A stretch of DNA of 64,000 nt from Candidatus Kaistia colombiensis (GCA_029203105.1 CP119318.1:2494501-2558500), one strand, 5' to 3'; positions 46,116 to 55,261 are shown, counted from the stretch's first letter. Numbers and translations: made by a program. The notes: generated by a model not told the origin, from the letters alone.

Positions 46116-47408
46116 ATGAAGAAGCGTTCTGACGTGCCCTTCGGCACGGCTAGTCGGCGTACTGTGCTCAAGACGCTGGCGGCCGGCGCCGGCGTGGCGG
46201 CTCTTGGAGGCGGGTGGTCCGGAGCGGCGTTTGCCGAGGACCGGGTCCTCACGATCAACACCAACATCAGCGGCGAGGGCCAGCGCAAGCTGATGGCCCA
46301 GTTCATCGAAGAGTTCACGAAAGAGACCGGTATCCAGGTCCAGCAGAACGCGATGGACCACGAAGGCTACAAGACGGCGATCCGCAACTTCCTCGTCGCC
46401 AATCCGCCGGATGTCTGCCTGTGGTTCTCCGGCGACCGCATGCGCGCCTTCGTCAATCGCGGCCTGTTCGACGACATGTCCGACCTCTGGGTCAAGGAAG
46501 GCTGGGCCGACAAGGTCGGCGCTCTGACGACGACGGTCACCGTCGACGGCAAGCAGTATGGCGTGCCCACCGGCGCCAGCTTCTGGGGCATCTGGGCCCG
46601 CAAGGACTATCTCGACAAATATGCCGACGGCAAGGCGCCGGCGACGTGGGACGAATTGCTGGCCTTCGGCGACAAGATGGTCGCGGACGGCATTTCGCCG
46701 TTTGCCATCGGCACCAAGGATCTCTGGCCGGCGGCCGCCTGGTTCGACTATCTGAACCTGCGCATCAACGGCTACGACTTCCACATGAAGCTGATGGCGG
46801 GCGAGGCGTCCTACGAGGATCCGAAGCTCGATGCCGTCTTCGACAAGTGGCAGGAACTCGTCGACCGCAAGTTCTTCATCCCGAACCACACGTCCTACGA
46901 CTGGCAGGGCGCCGTGCCCTTCCTGCTGCAGGGCAAGGCCGGCATGTATCTGATGGGCCAGTTCCTGACCCGCAACATCCCGGCCGCCGACCTCGACAAA
47001 TACACCTATCTGCAGTTCCCCACGATCGACCCGGCGGTTGCCATCGCCGAGGAATTCCCGGTCGATTCCATGCACATCCCGTCCGGCGCCAAGAACAAGG
47101 ACCTCGCCCGCCAGTTCATCGCCTTCTTCTACCAGCCGCAGCGCCTGGCGCTCTGGGTCGAGCCGGAAGGCAACATCCCGACCCGCTCGGACGTGCCGGT
47201 CCTGAAGAAGGATTGGCTGCTCGAGAAGGGGCAGGCGATCCTGCAGTCGGCGAAATCGGCATCGCAGTATTACGACCGCGATACCGATCCCGACATGGCG
47301 CAGATCGGCATGAACGGCTTCCAGCAGTTCATGGCGGATCCGAAGAGCCGCAAGGCGGTCCAGGCCCGGCTCGAGCAGGCGCGCAAGCGCATCTACAAGC
47401 AGAGCTGA
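46116..47408 (+). CDS. Carbohydrate ABC importer binding protein with Tat signal
   Basis: 430 residues. The ATG lies seven bases behind GGGAGGA; an in-frame TTG at 46101 overlaps that site and is rejected. The N-terminus carries a twin-arginine motif SRRTVLK (R14/R15) and a hydrophobic run ending AFA, so export through Tat is likely, which is uncommon for such proteins. The remainder is an MalE/UgpB-like extracellular solute-binding fold with many aromatic residues suited to sugar stacking. Ligand unknown. Heads the operon. Confidence 0.92.
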   Translation: MKKRSDVPFGTASRRTVLKTLAAGAGVAALGGGWSGAAFAEDRVLTINTNISGEGQRKLMAQFIEEFTKETGIQVQQNAMDHEGYKTAIRNFLVANPPDVCLWFSGDRMRAFVNRGLFDDMSDLWVKEGWADKVGALTTTVTVDGKQYGVPTGASFWGIWARKDYLDKYADGKAPATWDELLAFGDKMVADGISPFAIGTKDLWPAAAWFDYLNLRINGYDFHMKLMAGEASYEDPKLDAVFDKWQELVDRKFFIPNHTSYDWQGAVPFLLQGKAGMYLMGQFLTRNIPAADLDKYTYLQFPTIDPAVAIAEEFPVDSMHIPSGAKNKDLARQFIAFFYQPQRLALWVEPEGNIPTRSDVPVLKKDWLLEKGQAILQSAKSASQYYDRDTDPDMAQIGMNGFQQFMADPKSRKAVQARLEQARKRIYKQS

Positions 47409-47577
47409 GCCGACTGGCCGGCGCGGTCCCGCCGCGCCGGCTTCTGACGGGCCGGGTTCGCCATGCGCCGGGTAGCCCCTGTGCGCTTGCGAGCCGGCGG
47501 AACGGGCCGTCGGGACCGTTCGGCATTGCGCCGAACGCGTCCGGGCGACCGATCTGAAATGACCGGGTGGATGACGG

Positions 47578-48513
47578 ATGACTGACGTGTTGCGTGCATC
47601 GGCGGTTCGGACCGCGACGAGGCGGCCGGGTTCGCTGTGGCGGCGGCATCGCGAGTGGATCACGCCGGTTCTGCTGCTCGCGCCCGGCTTGATCCTGTTC
47701 CTGCTGATCATCGTCATTCCGACGCTGCAGAGCTTCCGGCTCAGCCTGTATGACTGGGACGGCATCGGCCCGATGAGCTGGGTCGGCCTCGGCAACTACA
47801 GTGAGCTCTTCGCCGATCCGCAGTTTCTCACCAGCCTGAAGAACAACATCATCTGGTTGATCCTGTTCCTGCTCGCGCCCGTCGGCGGGCTGGTGCTGGC
47901 GCTGCTGGTGAACCAGAAGGTCAAGGGCATCCGGCTCGCCAAGTCGCTGTTCTTCATGCCGCTGGTGCTGGCGCCGGTGACGGTCGGCGTCGTCTATTCC
48001 TGGTTCTACGATCCGACCTTCGGCATGATGGCGCTGATCTTCAACGCCTTCGGCGCGACGCCGCCGGCGATCCTGTCCGATCCCGATCTGGTGACGTTCG
48101 GCATCGTCGCCGCCGCGCTCTGGCCGCAGGTCGCCTTCTGCATGGTGCTGTTCCTGGCCGGGCTGAACAATCTCGACGAGGACGTGCTGGGCGCCGGCCG
48201 CGTCGATGGCGCCAGGGGCTTTCCGATGTTCTGGCATGTCGTGCTGCCGCAATTGCGCGCCGCGAGCTTCATCGCCCTGACCGTGACGGTGATCGGCGCG
48301 CTCCGCAGCTTCGACCTGATCGCGATCATGACGCAGGGCGGGCCCTATGGCTCGTCCTCCGTGCTCGCCTACCAGATGTACGAGCAGGCGATCTTCTCCT
48401 ACCGGATGGGCTATGCGGCGGCGATCGCCACCGTGCTGTTCGGCGTGATGGCGGTGTTCATCATCTGGTATCTGAGCCGGGTGGTCAGCGCCGAGGCGAG
48501 GCGCGACCGATGA
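47578..48513 (+). CDS. Carbohydrate ABC importer permease, MalF/UgpA type
   Basis: 311 residues with six membrane helices and the cytoplasmic EAA loop (EDVLGAGRVDGARGFPMFWHVVLP), where the ABC ATPase docks. Overlaps the next permease gene by 4 bases. A 169-base GC-rich spacer separates it from the binding-protein gene. Confidence 0.94.
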   Translation: MTDVLRASAVRTATRRPGSLWRRHREWITPVLLLAPGLILFLLIIVIPTLQSFRLSLYDWDGIGPMSWVGLGNYSELFADPQFLTSLKNNIIWLILFLLAPVGGLVLALLVNQKVKGIRLAKSLFFMPLVLAPVTVGVVYSWFYDPTFGMMALIFNAFGATPPAILSDPDLVTFGIVAAALWPQVAFCMVLFLAGLNNLDEDVLGAGRVDGARGFPMFWHVVLPQLRAASFIALTVTVIGALRSFDLIAIMTQGGPYGSSSVLAYQMYEQAIFSYRMGYAAAIATVLFGVMAVFIIWYLSRVVSAEARRDR

Positions 48514-49364
48514 GCTATCCGATTCCCGTCCAGCAGGCCCGCCCTGCCATCCGCGCGCTCTATCCGGTCGCCATCGTGGTGGTGCTCGCCCTGTGGCTGC
48601 TGCCGCTCGTCGCCATCACCGTCACCTCGATCCGTTCGGCCGAGGATTTGATGGTCGGCAATTACTGGGGCTGGCCGAAGAGCTTCAACCTGTTCGAGAA
48701 TTACCAGGCGGTCTTCACCCAGACCGCGATGGCGCGCTTCTTCTTCAATTCGCTGGTCATCACGCTGCCGACCGTCTTCTTCGTCATGATCCTCTCGACG
48801 ATGATGGGCTTCGTGCTGGCGCGCTACCGCTTCCGCGGCAACATGCTGCTGTTCGCCTTGCTGATCGGCGGCAATTTCATCCCGCACCAGATCCTGATGA
48901 TCCCGGTGCGCGACTTCATGCTGAAGATCGGCCTCTATGACACGCCCTATGCGCTGATCCTGTTCCACACCGTGTTCCAGACCGGGTTCGCGACGCTGTT
49001 CATGCGCAATTTCATCGCCGATCTGCCGGGGGAACTGTTCGAGGCAGCGCGGGTCGAGGGCACGTCGCCTTGGCAGGTGCTCTGGCACATCGTGACGCCG
49101 CTGGTGCGTCCGGCGCTGGCGGCGCTCGGCGTGCTGATCTTCACCTTCGTCTGGAACGACTATTTCTGGGCGCTGGTGCTGACCCAGGCCGACACGGTTC
49201 GCCCCGTCACGGCAGGGCTCGCCACGCTGCGCGGCCAGTATGTCACCGCCTGGAACATCATTTCGGCCGCGACGGTGCTCGTCGCGATCCCGCCAGTGCT
49301 GATGTTCTTCCTGATGCAACGCCACTTCGTCGCCGGCCTGACCATGGGCGCGGTGAAGGGCTAG
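48510..49364 (+). CDS. Carbohydrate ABC importer permease, MalG/UgpE type
   Basis: 284 residues, six helices, and EAA loop (ELFEAARVEGTSPWQVLWHIVTP). Partner of the preceding permease. No ATP-binding subunit is encoded in this locus, so a shared MsmK/UgpC-like ATPase elsewhere must energise it. Confidence 0.94.
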   Translation: MSYPIPVQQARPAIRALYPVAIVVVLALWLLPLVAITVTSIRSAEDLMVGNYWGWPKSFNLFENYQAVFTQTAMARFFFNSLVITLPTVFFVMILSTMMGFVLARYRFRGNMLLFALLIGGNFIPHQILMIPVRDFMLKIGLYDTPYALILFHTVFQTGFATLFMRNFIADLPGELFEAARVEGTSPWQVLWHIVTPLVRPALAALGVLIFTFVWNDYFWALVLTQADTVRPVTAGLATLRGQYVTAWNIISAATVLVAIPPVLMFFLMQRHFVAGLTMGAVKG

Positions 49365-49432
49365 CGATCCGCCCGGTTTCCCTCCAAGATCCGGTGACGT
49401 AGCGCCGGACACATGCAACGAAAGAGACTGAA

Positions 49433-51454
49433 ATGACGACTTCGGCCGATAGCCAGAACCCGGTTCGCTGGGGCATCATCGGACCAGGCGGCATCGCCAA
49501 GGCGTTTCGCGACGGCCTCAGCCATTCGAAGACCGGCAAGCTGGTCGCGATCGGTTCGCGCAATCCCGGCAAGGCCGGCCTCGGCGAGGATTTTCCCGGT
49601 GCGCGCATCCATGACGGCTACCAGGCTTTGCTCGATGACGCCGAGGTCGAGGCCGTCTACATCGCGACGCCGCATCCCGGCCACGCCGAATGGGCGATCA
49701 AGGCGGCCGAGGCCGGCAAGCATGTGCTGGTCGAAAAGCCGCTCGGCCTGACCGCCTATGAGGCGGAAGCGATCTTCCACGCGCACAAGAAGGCCGGCAC
49801 CTTTGCCGCAGAAGCCTTCATGTACCGCGTCCATCCGCAGACCAAGCGGCTTTACGATCTCGTCGCCAGCGGCGCGATCGGCGAAGTGCGCGCCATCAAG
49901 TCGAGCTTCGGCTTCGCCATGCCGGGCTTTGATCCGGCGCACCGGCTCTACGCCAATGATCTCGCCGGCGGCGGCATCCTCGATGTCGGCTGCTATCCCG
50001 TCTCGATGACGCGCCTGATCGCGGGGGCTGCCTCCGGCAAGCCGTTCCTCGATCCGATCCAGGTGCAGGGCTCGGCCCATCTGGGAAAATCCGGCGTCGA
50101 TGAATGGGCGGCGGCGATCCTGACCTTCCCGAACAACATCATCGCCGAAGTCTCGTGCAGCGTGTCGCTGGCGCAGGACAATGTGCTGCGCATCCTCGGC
50201 ACCAAGGGCCGCATCGAGGTGGCCGATTTCTGGTTCGCCGGCGGCAAGCAGGGCGGCACTGGCGAGATTCGCATCGTTCGTTCCGATGGCAGCGTCGAAC
50301 TGGTCGAGGTCGCGGAATCGGGCTGGCTCTATTCGTTCGAGGTGGACGCAGCCGGCGAGGCGATCCGCGCCGGCAAGCAGCAGCTCGCCTCGCCCGGCAT
50401 GAGCTGGGCCGATACGCTCGGCAATCTGCGCACGCTGGACAAGTGGCGCGCCGGCGTCGGCCTCGTCTTCGACATCGAGAAGGCATCGCGCAAGACGACC
50501 ACGATCAAGGGCGCCAGGCTTGCGCGCGGCGCAAAGTCGATCCCGAAGCGGCAGCTCGCCGGCGTCAGCCAGCCGACCTCGGTCGCGGCGCTGGGCTTCG
50601 AGTTCTTCCCGGATTTTGCCAGCGCCTCGGTGCTGCTCGATGCTTTTCACGAGGCAGGCGGCAATCTGTTCGACACCGCCTACATCTATGCCGGCGGCAA
50701 GACCGAGAAGATCCTCGGCGACTGGCTGACCAGCCGCGGCGTCCGCAATGAATCGGTCGTCATCGGCAAGGGCGCGCATTCGCCGCTGGTCTATCCGGAC
50801 GTCATCGGCAGGCAGCTGACCGAAACGCTCGACCGGCTGCAGACCGACCATGTCGACCTCTATTTCATGCATCGCGACAACCCCGACGTTCCCGTCTCCG
50901 AGTTCGTCGACGCCATGGATGCCGAGGTGAAGGCCGGGCGTATTCGCGGTCCGTTCGGCGGCTCCAACTGGACGCGCGAGCGCATGGACGCGGCGATTGC
51001 CTATGCCGAGAAAACCGGCAAGCAGAAGCCCGGCGCGCTTTCCAACAACTTCTCGCTGGCGGAAATGCTCGATCCGATCTGGGCCGGCTGCGTCGCTGCC
51101 TCGAATGACGAGTGGAAGGGATGGCTTAACCAGCGCCAGATCCCGAACTTCGCCTGGTCGAGCCAGGGGCGCGGCTTCTTCACCGATCGCGCCGGTCGCG
51201 ACAAGCAGGATGACGAGGAGATCGTCCGCGTCTGGTATTCGGAGAAGAACTTCGAGCGCCGCGACCGCGCGATCGAGCTGGCGAAGCAGCTTGGCCGCGA
51301 GCCGATCCATATCGCGCTCGCCTATGTGCTGGCGCAGCCCTTCCCGGTCGTGCCGCTGATCGGCCCGCGCACGCTGGCCGAGCTGGAAGACAGCCTCTCC
51401 GCGCTCGACATCCAGCTGACGCCGGAACAGGTGACCTGGCTGGATCGGGGTTAA
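49433..51454 (+). CDS. Fusion of Gfo/Idh/MocA dehydrogenase and aldo/keto reductase
   Basis: 673 residues, about the sum of two separate enzymes. Residues 1-345 are a Gfo/Idh/MocA oxidoreductase: GIIGPGGIAKAF glycine motif, catalytic-lysine segment VEKPLGLT and the GGGILDVGCYPVS segment. A short basic linker (about 346-362) leads to an aldo/keto reductase barrel (about 363-673) with the full tetrad D414, Y419, K446 and H480 (FDTAYIYAG, VIGKGAH, YFMHRDN). The frame is continuous without a hidden stop. It follows two sugar permeases, so both halves probably act in turn on the imported sugar, for example oxidation at one carbon and reduction at another. That pathway is inference. Confidence 0.93.
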   Translation: MTTSADSQNPVRWGIIGPGGIAKAFRDGLSHSKTGKLVAIGSRNPGKAGLGEDFPGARIHDGYQALLDDAEVEAVYIATPHPGHAEWAIKAAEAGKHVLVEKPLGLTAYEAEAIFHAHKKAGTFAAEAFMYRVHPQTKRLYDLVASGAIGEVRAIKSSFGFAMPGFDPAHRLYANDLAGGGILDVGCYPVSMTRLIAGAASGKPFLDPIQVQGSAHLGKSGVDEWAAAILTFPNNIIAEVSCSVSLAQDNVLRILGTKGRIEVADFWFAGGKQGGTGEIRIVRSDGSVELVEVAESGWLYSFEVDAAGEAIRAGKQQLASPGMSWADTLGNLRTLDKWRAGVGLVFDIEKASRKTTTIKGARLARGAKSIPKRQLAGVSQPTSVAALGFEFFPDFASASVLLDAFHEAGGNLFDTAYIYAGGKTEKILGDWLTSRGVRNESVVIGKGAHSPLVYPDVIGRQLTETLDRLQTDHVDLYFMHRDNPDVPVSEFVDAMDAEVKAGRIRGPFGGSNWTRERMDAAIAYAEKTGKQKPGALSNNFSLAEMLDPIWAGCVAASNDEWKGWLNQRQIPNFAWSSQGRGFFTDRAGRDKQDDEEIVRVWYSEKNFERRDRAIELAKQLGREPIHIALAYVLAQPFPVVPLIGPRTLAELEDSLSALDIQLTPEQVTWLDRG

Positions 51455-51461
51455 GTCTGCT

Positions 51462-51494
51462 GGACCCTCATCTCCGGCGGAGGTGAGGGTCCTT
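51462..51494 (+). terminator. Terminator-like hairpin after the fusion gene
   Basis: ggaccctcatctcc pairs with ggaggtgagggtcc-like sequence (51478-51492, one G-T pair) eight bases after the stop, followed by tt only. Ends the second sugar operon. Confidence 0.7.
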
Positions 51495-51512
51495 CGCCAA
51501 CCTGGCGGCGCG

Positions 51513-51713
51513 CTATTCCATCTGCGCGTCGCGATCCTTGCCCGCCTGTCCCTGGGACTGCGTCATTGTCATTTGCGGCGTCTTCGCTTCCGCCGGGCGC
51601 GCGTGCAGAACGGCGGCGGCAAGGCAGGGGGTCAGCGCCTTGTAGTGGTGATCCAGATTCTGTTCGCGGATGCTGGGTTCGCTGGCGAGAACGGATTGCC
51701 GTGGCCAGGGCAT
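51513..51713 (-). CDS. Small hypothetical protein
   Basis: 66 codons behind a good ribosome binding site on the minus strand (AGAGGAG, about 8 bases before the ATG). The sequence is hydrophilic, Gln/Asp-rich at the end, with no motif I recognise. It follows another small gene 31 bases downstream of it in the same direction, so both are probably one unit divergent from the LysR regulator. Function unknown. The ribosome binding site is the main support. Confidence 0.5.
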   Translation of the reverse strand: MPWPRQSVLASEPSIREQNLDHHYKALTPCLAAAVLHARPAEAKTPQMTMTQSQGQAGKDRDAQME

Positions 51714-51744
51714 GGGTATTCTCCTCTCACGTCAGCCGCTGCGT

Positions 51745-51942
51745 TCAGGCACAGCGGCTGTCTGACTCTGGGGCGAAAGCCGGCGGTGCATGGACCGGCT
51801 CGGGACCGATCGGAAGATCGGCCAGCTCGCGGGAGCTCCGCTGCCAGAGCGTGTTTTCCAAAGACGCGTTTTCATTGTCGGTGATGACCATCGGCTCGAC
51901 CGCCCATTCGAGCATGGCGCGATAAAGTTCCCGGATCGTCAT
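51745..51942 (-). CDS. Small hypothetical protein divergent from LysR
   Basis: 65 residues from the Met in MTIRELYRAM, with GAGGAG about nine bases upstream. The longer frame to 51975 has no such site. The first 40 residues look like an amphipathic helix followed by an acidic stretch; the tail is Pro-rich. Not recognised. Divergent from a GcvA-like LysR gene 92 bases away, a layout in which the LysR protein often controls its divergent neighbour. Confidence 0.55.
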   Translation of the reverse strand: MTIRELYRAMLEWAVEPMVITDNENASLENTLWQRSSRELADLPIGPEPVHAPPAFAPESDSRCA

Positions 51943-52034
51943 GGTTGGTCTCCTCGGCTGACGCTGAGGCAGCATGGTGCTAAACCGATCGCGGCGGTAT
52001 CGACATGATCTCGGTCACACCTTAGAAAATCTAT

Positions 52035-52916
52035 ATGGCCGATAGGTTCAAAGTCCCACTCAATGCGCTTCGGGCTATAGAGATCGTAGCGCGCACGGGA
52101 ACGCTCGCCGCAGCGGCGGAAGAACTCGGCGTAACTTCGGGTGCTGTGAGCCAGCATCTTAATCGCGCCGAAGCGCGGCTGGGTATTCACCTTTTCGAGC
52201 GCACACCGCGAGGTCTGGTCGCGACGCCGGCTCTGGAAGCGGCGCTGCCGGCTCTGCAGGCGGGCTTTCGGGGGATCGCCGACGCGCTGGCGCTCATCGA
52301 CGCCGGCCAGCGCGGCATGCTGACAATCACCACGGCGCCGACCTTCGCGGCGCGCTGGCTGGTGCAACGTCTTGGACATTTCACCCGCGTGCATCCCGAT
52401 ATCGAGATCCGCTTCGTTGCCACCACCGACGTGATCGACCTCGCCCGCAGCGATGTCGATTGCGCGATCCGGCTCGGGCGCGGCGCCTGGCCGGGCGTGG
52501 TGGCCGAACCTCTGACGCCGCAGCCCTTCTTCCCGGTCTGCGCGCCGGTCTGGCGCGACCAGCTGCGCCGGCCGGCCGATCTCGCCAACGTGCCGATCAT
52601 CGCCGACGAGGGAACGCTGGTCGACTGGGACGCCTGGTTCCTGGCCACCGGCGAGGCGCCGGTCAAGCTGACGGGACCGTCCTTTACCGATCCGGTGCTG
52701 GCGCTGGAGGCGACGCTGGCCGGGCAGGGCGTCATGCTCGCCTGGCAGATGGTGGTCGCCGACGCGCTCGCCGCCGGCCGGCTGATCCGGCCGTTCGAAC
52801 AAGAGGCGAAGACGGATCTCGCCTACTGGTTCGTGACGACCGAGGCCAAGGCGCGCAGCCGCAAGGTCCGGCTGTTCCGCGCCTGGCTGCTCGACCAGAT
52901 GGCGCATTCGCCCTGA
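52035..52916 (+). CDS. LysR-family regulator, GcvA-like
   Basis: 293 residues. N-terminal winged helix (about 5-65, with TLAAAAEELGVTSGAVSQHLNRAE) and LysR substrate domain. The PPLNALRAFE-like start (here VPLNALRAIE) and DCAIRLGRGAWPGV segment belong to the GcvA subgroup. No Shine-Dalgarno sequence is visible before the ATG, which may mean leaderless translation or an upstream start. Likely controls the divergent small genes and itself; the effector is unknown. Confidence 0.92.
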   Translation: MADRFKVPLNALRAIEIVARTGTLAAAAEELGVTSGAVSQHLNRAEARLGIHLFERTPRGLVATPALEAALPALQAGFRGIADALALIDAGQRGMLTITTAPTFAARWLVQRLGHFTRVHPDIEIRFVATTDVIDLARSDVDCAIRLGRGAWPGVVAEPLTPQPFFPVCAPVWRDQLRRPADLANVPIIADEGTLVDWDAWFLATGEAPVKLTGPSFTDPVLALEATLAGQGVMLAWQMVVADALAAGRLIRPFEQEAKTDLAYWFVTTEAKARSRKVRLFRAWLLDQMAHSP

Positions 52917-53300
52917 GGGTGGGCGCCGCTTAGGCTGTGGGTTCCATCGGATGGTGCTGCAGCATCGCCTGAAACAAGCGGGGATCATCCCAAGGCGCAT
53001 CATGAAGAAAGTTCCGTATCGCGCGGCTTTGAGGATCTCGCTGCCTCTCCTGCGGAAAGAACGCGACAGAGAGATCCTTGTTGGCGTTGGAGCGCGGTTG
53101 CGAGGGAGAGCGCCCCTGGGATCCTTCCAGCCGGCTTCTAGCCAGATCCACGCCAATCGGACCGCGGCCTCATCGACCGAGCGTCGATTTCAGCTTTGAT
53201 AAGGTGTCTCGTGCTGCACTTGCTTCGGTGGCCATTTCGCTGTGACGGAAGGGCTTGGCGTCGCTGCGGCATGGGCAATGGAAACGGCAAGGAAATGCGG
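52917..53300. other. Intergenic with a possible transposase fragment
   Basis: 384 bases. A minus-strand frame (52930-53151) ends with FLHDAPWDDPRLF, which faintly resembles the N-terminal region of IS4/IS701-type transposases. It is too short and isolated to call. Otherwise no gene is seen. The AAGGA ribosome binding site of the Nudix gene is at 53289-53293. Confidence 0.3.
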
Positions 53301-53891
53301 ATGACGGATTGGAAAGATCGGGTTCGCGAGCGCGAGCGCATCCTGCTCTCGGAGAGCTGGGGGCGCCTCTACAAGAACATCTTCGATTATCGCCGCTCGG
53401 ACGGAAGCTGGCAGACGCAGACGCGCGAGACCTATGATCGCGGCGATGGCGCCGCCGTGCTGCCCTATGACCCTGATCGCGGCACGGTGCTGCTGATCCG
53501 ACAGTTCCGCTATCCGGCATGGGTGCGCGGCCACAGGGAACCGCTGATCGAGGCCTGCGCCGGCCTGCTCGATGCCGACGATCCCTTCACCTGCATCCGC
53601 AAGGAAGCCGAGGAGGAGCTGGGCGTCACCCTCGATGCGCCGCGGCGCGTCATGATTCCGTTCATGTCGCCAGGCAGCGTCGTCGAGCAGCTGCATCTGT
53701 TCGTCGCCCGCTATTCGCCGCGCGACCGCACGGGCGAGGGCGGTGGCGAAGTGCATGAGGGCGAGGATATCGAGGTGCTCGAATTGCCCTTCGCCGAGGC
53801 GCTCGCGATGGTCGATGACGGCCGGATCTGCGACGCCAAGACGATCCTGCTGATCCAGCATGTGGCGCTGAAGGGGTTGCTGCCGCGCTAA
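53301..53891 (+). CDS. Nudix hydrolase, NudK-like (GDP-mannose pyrophosphatase)
   Basis: 196 residues from the ATG behind AAGGA. Upstream in-frame Met codons lack a site and unlikely sequence would be added. The Nudix box reads GLLDADDPFTCIRKEAEEELG: one residue shorter than the general consensus and with Lys for Arg. Both traits are shared by E. coli NudK (CAGLLDxDxPxxCIRKEA), which hydrolyses GDP-mannose, so this is the best match. Substrate preference remains inferred. Confidence 0.88.
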   Translation: MTDWKDRVRERERILLSESWGRLYKNIFDYRRSDGSWQTQTRETYDRGDGAAVLPYDPDRGTVLLIRQFRYPAWVRGHREPLIEACAGLLDADDPFTCIRKEAEEELGVTLDAPRRVMIPFMSPGSVVEQLHLFVARYSPRDRTGEGGGEVHEGEDIEVLELPFAEALAMVDDGRICDAKTILLIQHVALKGLLPR

Positions 53892-53905
53892 CCGCGCGGC
53901 GGCCC

Positions 53906-54361
53906 TCAGCCGTCGTGCCTCGAATCATAGGCGCGGCGCGCCGCCTTGACCCGATCGTGGTGCGACGACGCCCAATGGGTCAGCACGCGCATCGGCTCGG
54001 CCAACGACCTCCCCATCTCCGTCAGGGCATATTCGACCTGCGGCGGCGTCGTCGGGAAGACCTGTCGGCTGACCAGGCCGTCGCGCTCGAGGCTGCGCAG
54101 GGTCACGGTCAGCATCCGCTGCGAAATGCCGTGGACCGCCCGCCTGAGCGCGTTGAAGCGATGCGCGCCGCCGGTCAGCCGCAGCACGACCAGATAGCTC
54201 CACGCATCGCCGAGCCGGTCCAGAACGTCGCGCACCGGGCATTGATCGGCCGGAAGCACCACCGTCCCGGCGAACGGACCGTTCATCAGCGGCGCGACAA
54301 TCGCCGTGGATCCGGGCAGCTCGATCGTCTTTGAATCAAGCCTTTCCGCCATTTCTTCCAT
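53906..54361 (-). CDS. HxlR-family transcriptional regulator
   Basis: 151 residues from the Met with AAGGAG seven bases upstream; the longer frame to 54430 has no site. The winged helix has C-PVRDVLDRLGDAWSYLVVLRL and the conserved GGAHRFNALRRAVHGISQRML of HxlR. It retains one conserved Cys (in DQCPVRD), used as a redox or electrophile sensor in some HxlR-family proteins. Divergent from an NAD(P)-binding protein that it probably represses. Confidence 0.9.
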   Translation of the reverse strand: MEEMAERLDSKTIELPGSTAIVAPLMNGPFAGTVVLPADQCPVRDVLDRLGDAWSYLVVLRLTGGAHRFNALRRAVHGISQRMLTVTLRSLERDGLVSRQVFPTTPPQVEYALTEMGRSLAEPMRVLTHWASSHHDRVKAARRAYDSRHDG

Positions 54362-54534
54362 GATTCCGCTCCTTGGCGAGCAAGGCGGTTCCCTCGCTGT
54401 GCTCTGGTGCGGTGGAAATGCGTCCTTCACGCATGCAAGTCAAGCGCCTAGTTATCTTTCGTAACCGCATCGGCGGTGAAGGAATGCGGCGGCGGGCGTA
54501 CCGATCGCGCCGCCTGGACGAAAGAGGTTTCGAT

Positions 54535-55179
54535 ATGAAGATCGCAGTCATCGGCGCAACAGGATTTGTCGGCGCGCATGTCGTGGCGGAGGCGCTGGCG
54601 CGCGGCCATAGCGTCGGCGCAATCGCGCGCCATCCGGAGAAGCTGGCCGACGCGCCGGGCCTGACCCGGATCGCCGGCGACGTCCGCGACGCCGACCGGG
54701 TCGCGAGACTGGTCGCCGGCTATGACTATGTCGTCAGCGCCTACAATCCGGGCTGGAGCAACCCGAACATCTACGACGAGTACAGGGAAGGCGCCGCCGC
54801 GATCATTGCCGGTGTCAAGAAGGCGGGCCTGCCGCTGCTCGTCATCGGCGGCGCCGGCAGCCTGGAAGTCGCGCCGGGCGTGCAGGCGGTCGACCTGCCC
54901 GAATTCCCGGACGCGTGGCGGGCTGGCGCGCGCGCGGCGCGCGACGGCCTGACCGAAATCCGCAAGGAGAAGGACCTCGACTGGGCGTTCCTGTCGCCGG
55001 CCTCGTTCGTGGAGCACGACACGCCGCGCACCGGCCATTATCGCCTTGGCCGCGACAATCCCGTCGTCGATCCGGCGACCGGCACGGCGCATATCTCGAT
55101 CCACGACCTCGCCGTGGCGGTCATCGACGAGGCCGAACAGCGCCGCCATCGGCACCAGCGCTTTACCGTCGGCGTCTGA
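54535..55179 (+). CDS. NAD(P)-binding SDR/NmrA-like protein (YwnB family)
   Basis: 214 residues starting at MKIAVIGATGFVG with AAAGAGG upstream. Upstream in-frame Met codons lie in the divergent promoter. Rossmann motif GATGFVG (7-13), then a compact atypical short-chain dehydrogenase fold with FLSPASFVEH near the end. The full Tyr-x3-Lys pair is not evident. Similar proteins pair with HxlR regulators and respond to electrophile or quinone stress. Exact reaction unknown. Terminated by a strong hairpin. Confidence 0.88.
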   Translation: MKIAVIGATGFVGAHVVAEALARGHSVGAIARHPEKLADAPGLTRIAGDVRDADRVARLVAGYDYVVSAYNPGWSNPNIYDEYREGAAAIIAGVKKAGLPLLVIGGAGSLEVAPGVQAVDLPEFPDAWRAGARAARDGLTEIRKEKDLDWAFLSPASFVEHDTPRTGHYRLGRDNPVVDPATGTAHISIHDLAVAVIDEAEQRRHRHQRFTVGV

Positions 55180-55194
55180 CTGGCCCGAATCGCA

Positions 55195-55230
55195 AACGCC
55201 GCCCGGATCGCTCCGGGCGGCGTTCTTCTT
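55195..55230 (+). terminator. Rho-independent terminator
   Basis: Stem aacgccgcccgga / tccgggcggcgtt (13 bp, 4-base loop) followed by cttctt. Sixteen bases after the SDR gene. Confidence 0.9.
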
Positions 55231-55261
55231 CGTGAGGGTAGGCGGAGCAGTCCGCTGCCCC

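Noticed and set aside
52930..53151. Minus-strand frame with a faint transposase-like PWD motif
   Set aside because: Resemblance is limited to about a dozen residues recalled from memory; not strong enough to annotate as a transposon relic.
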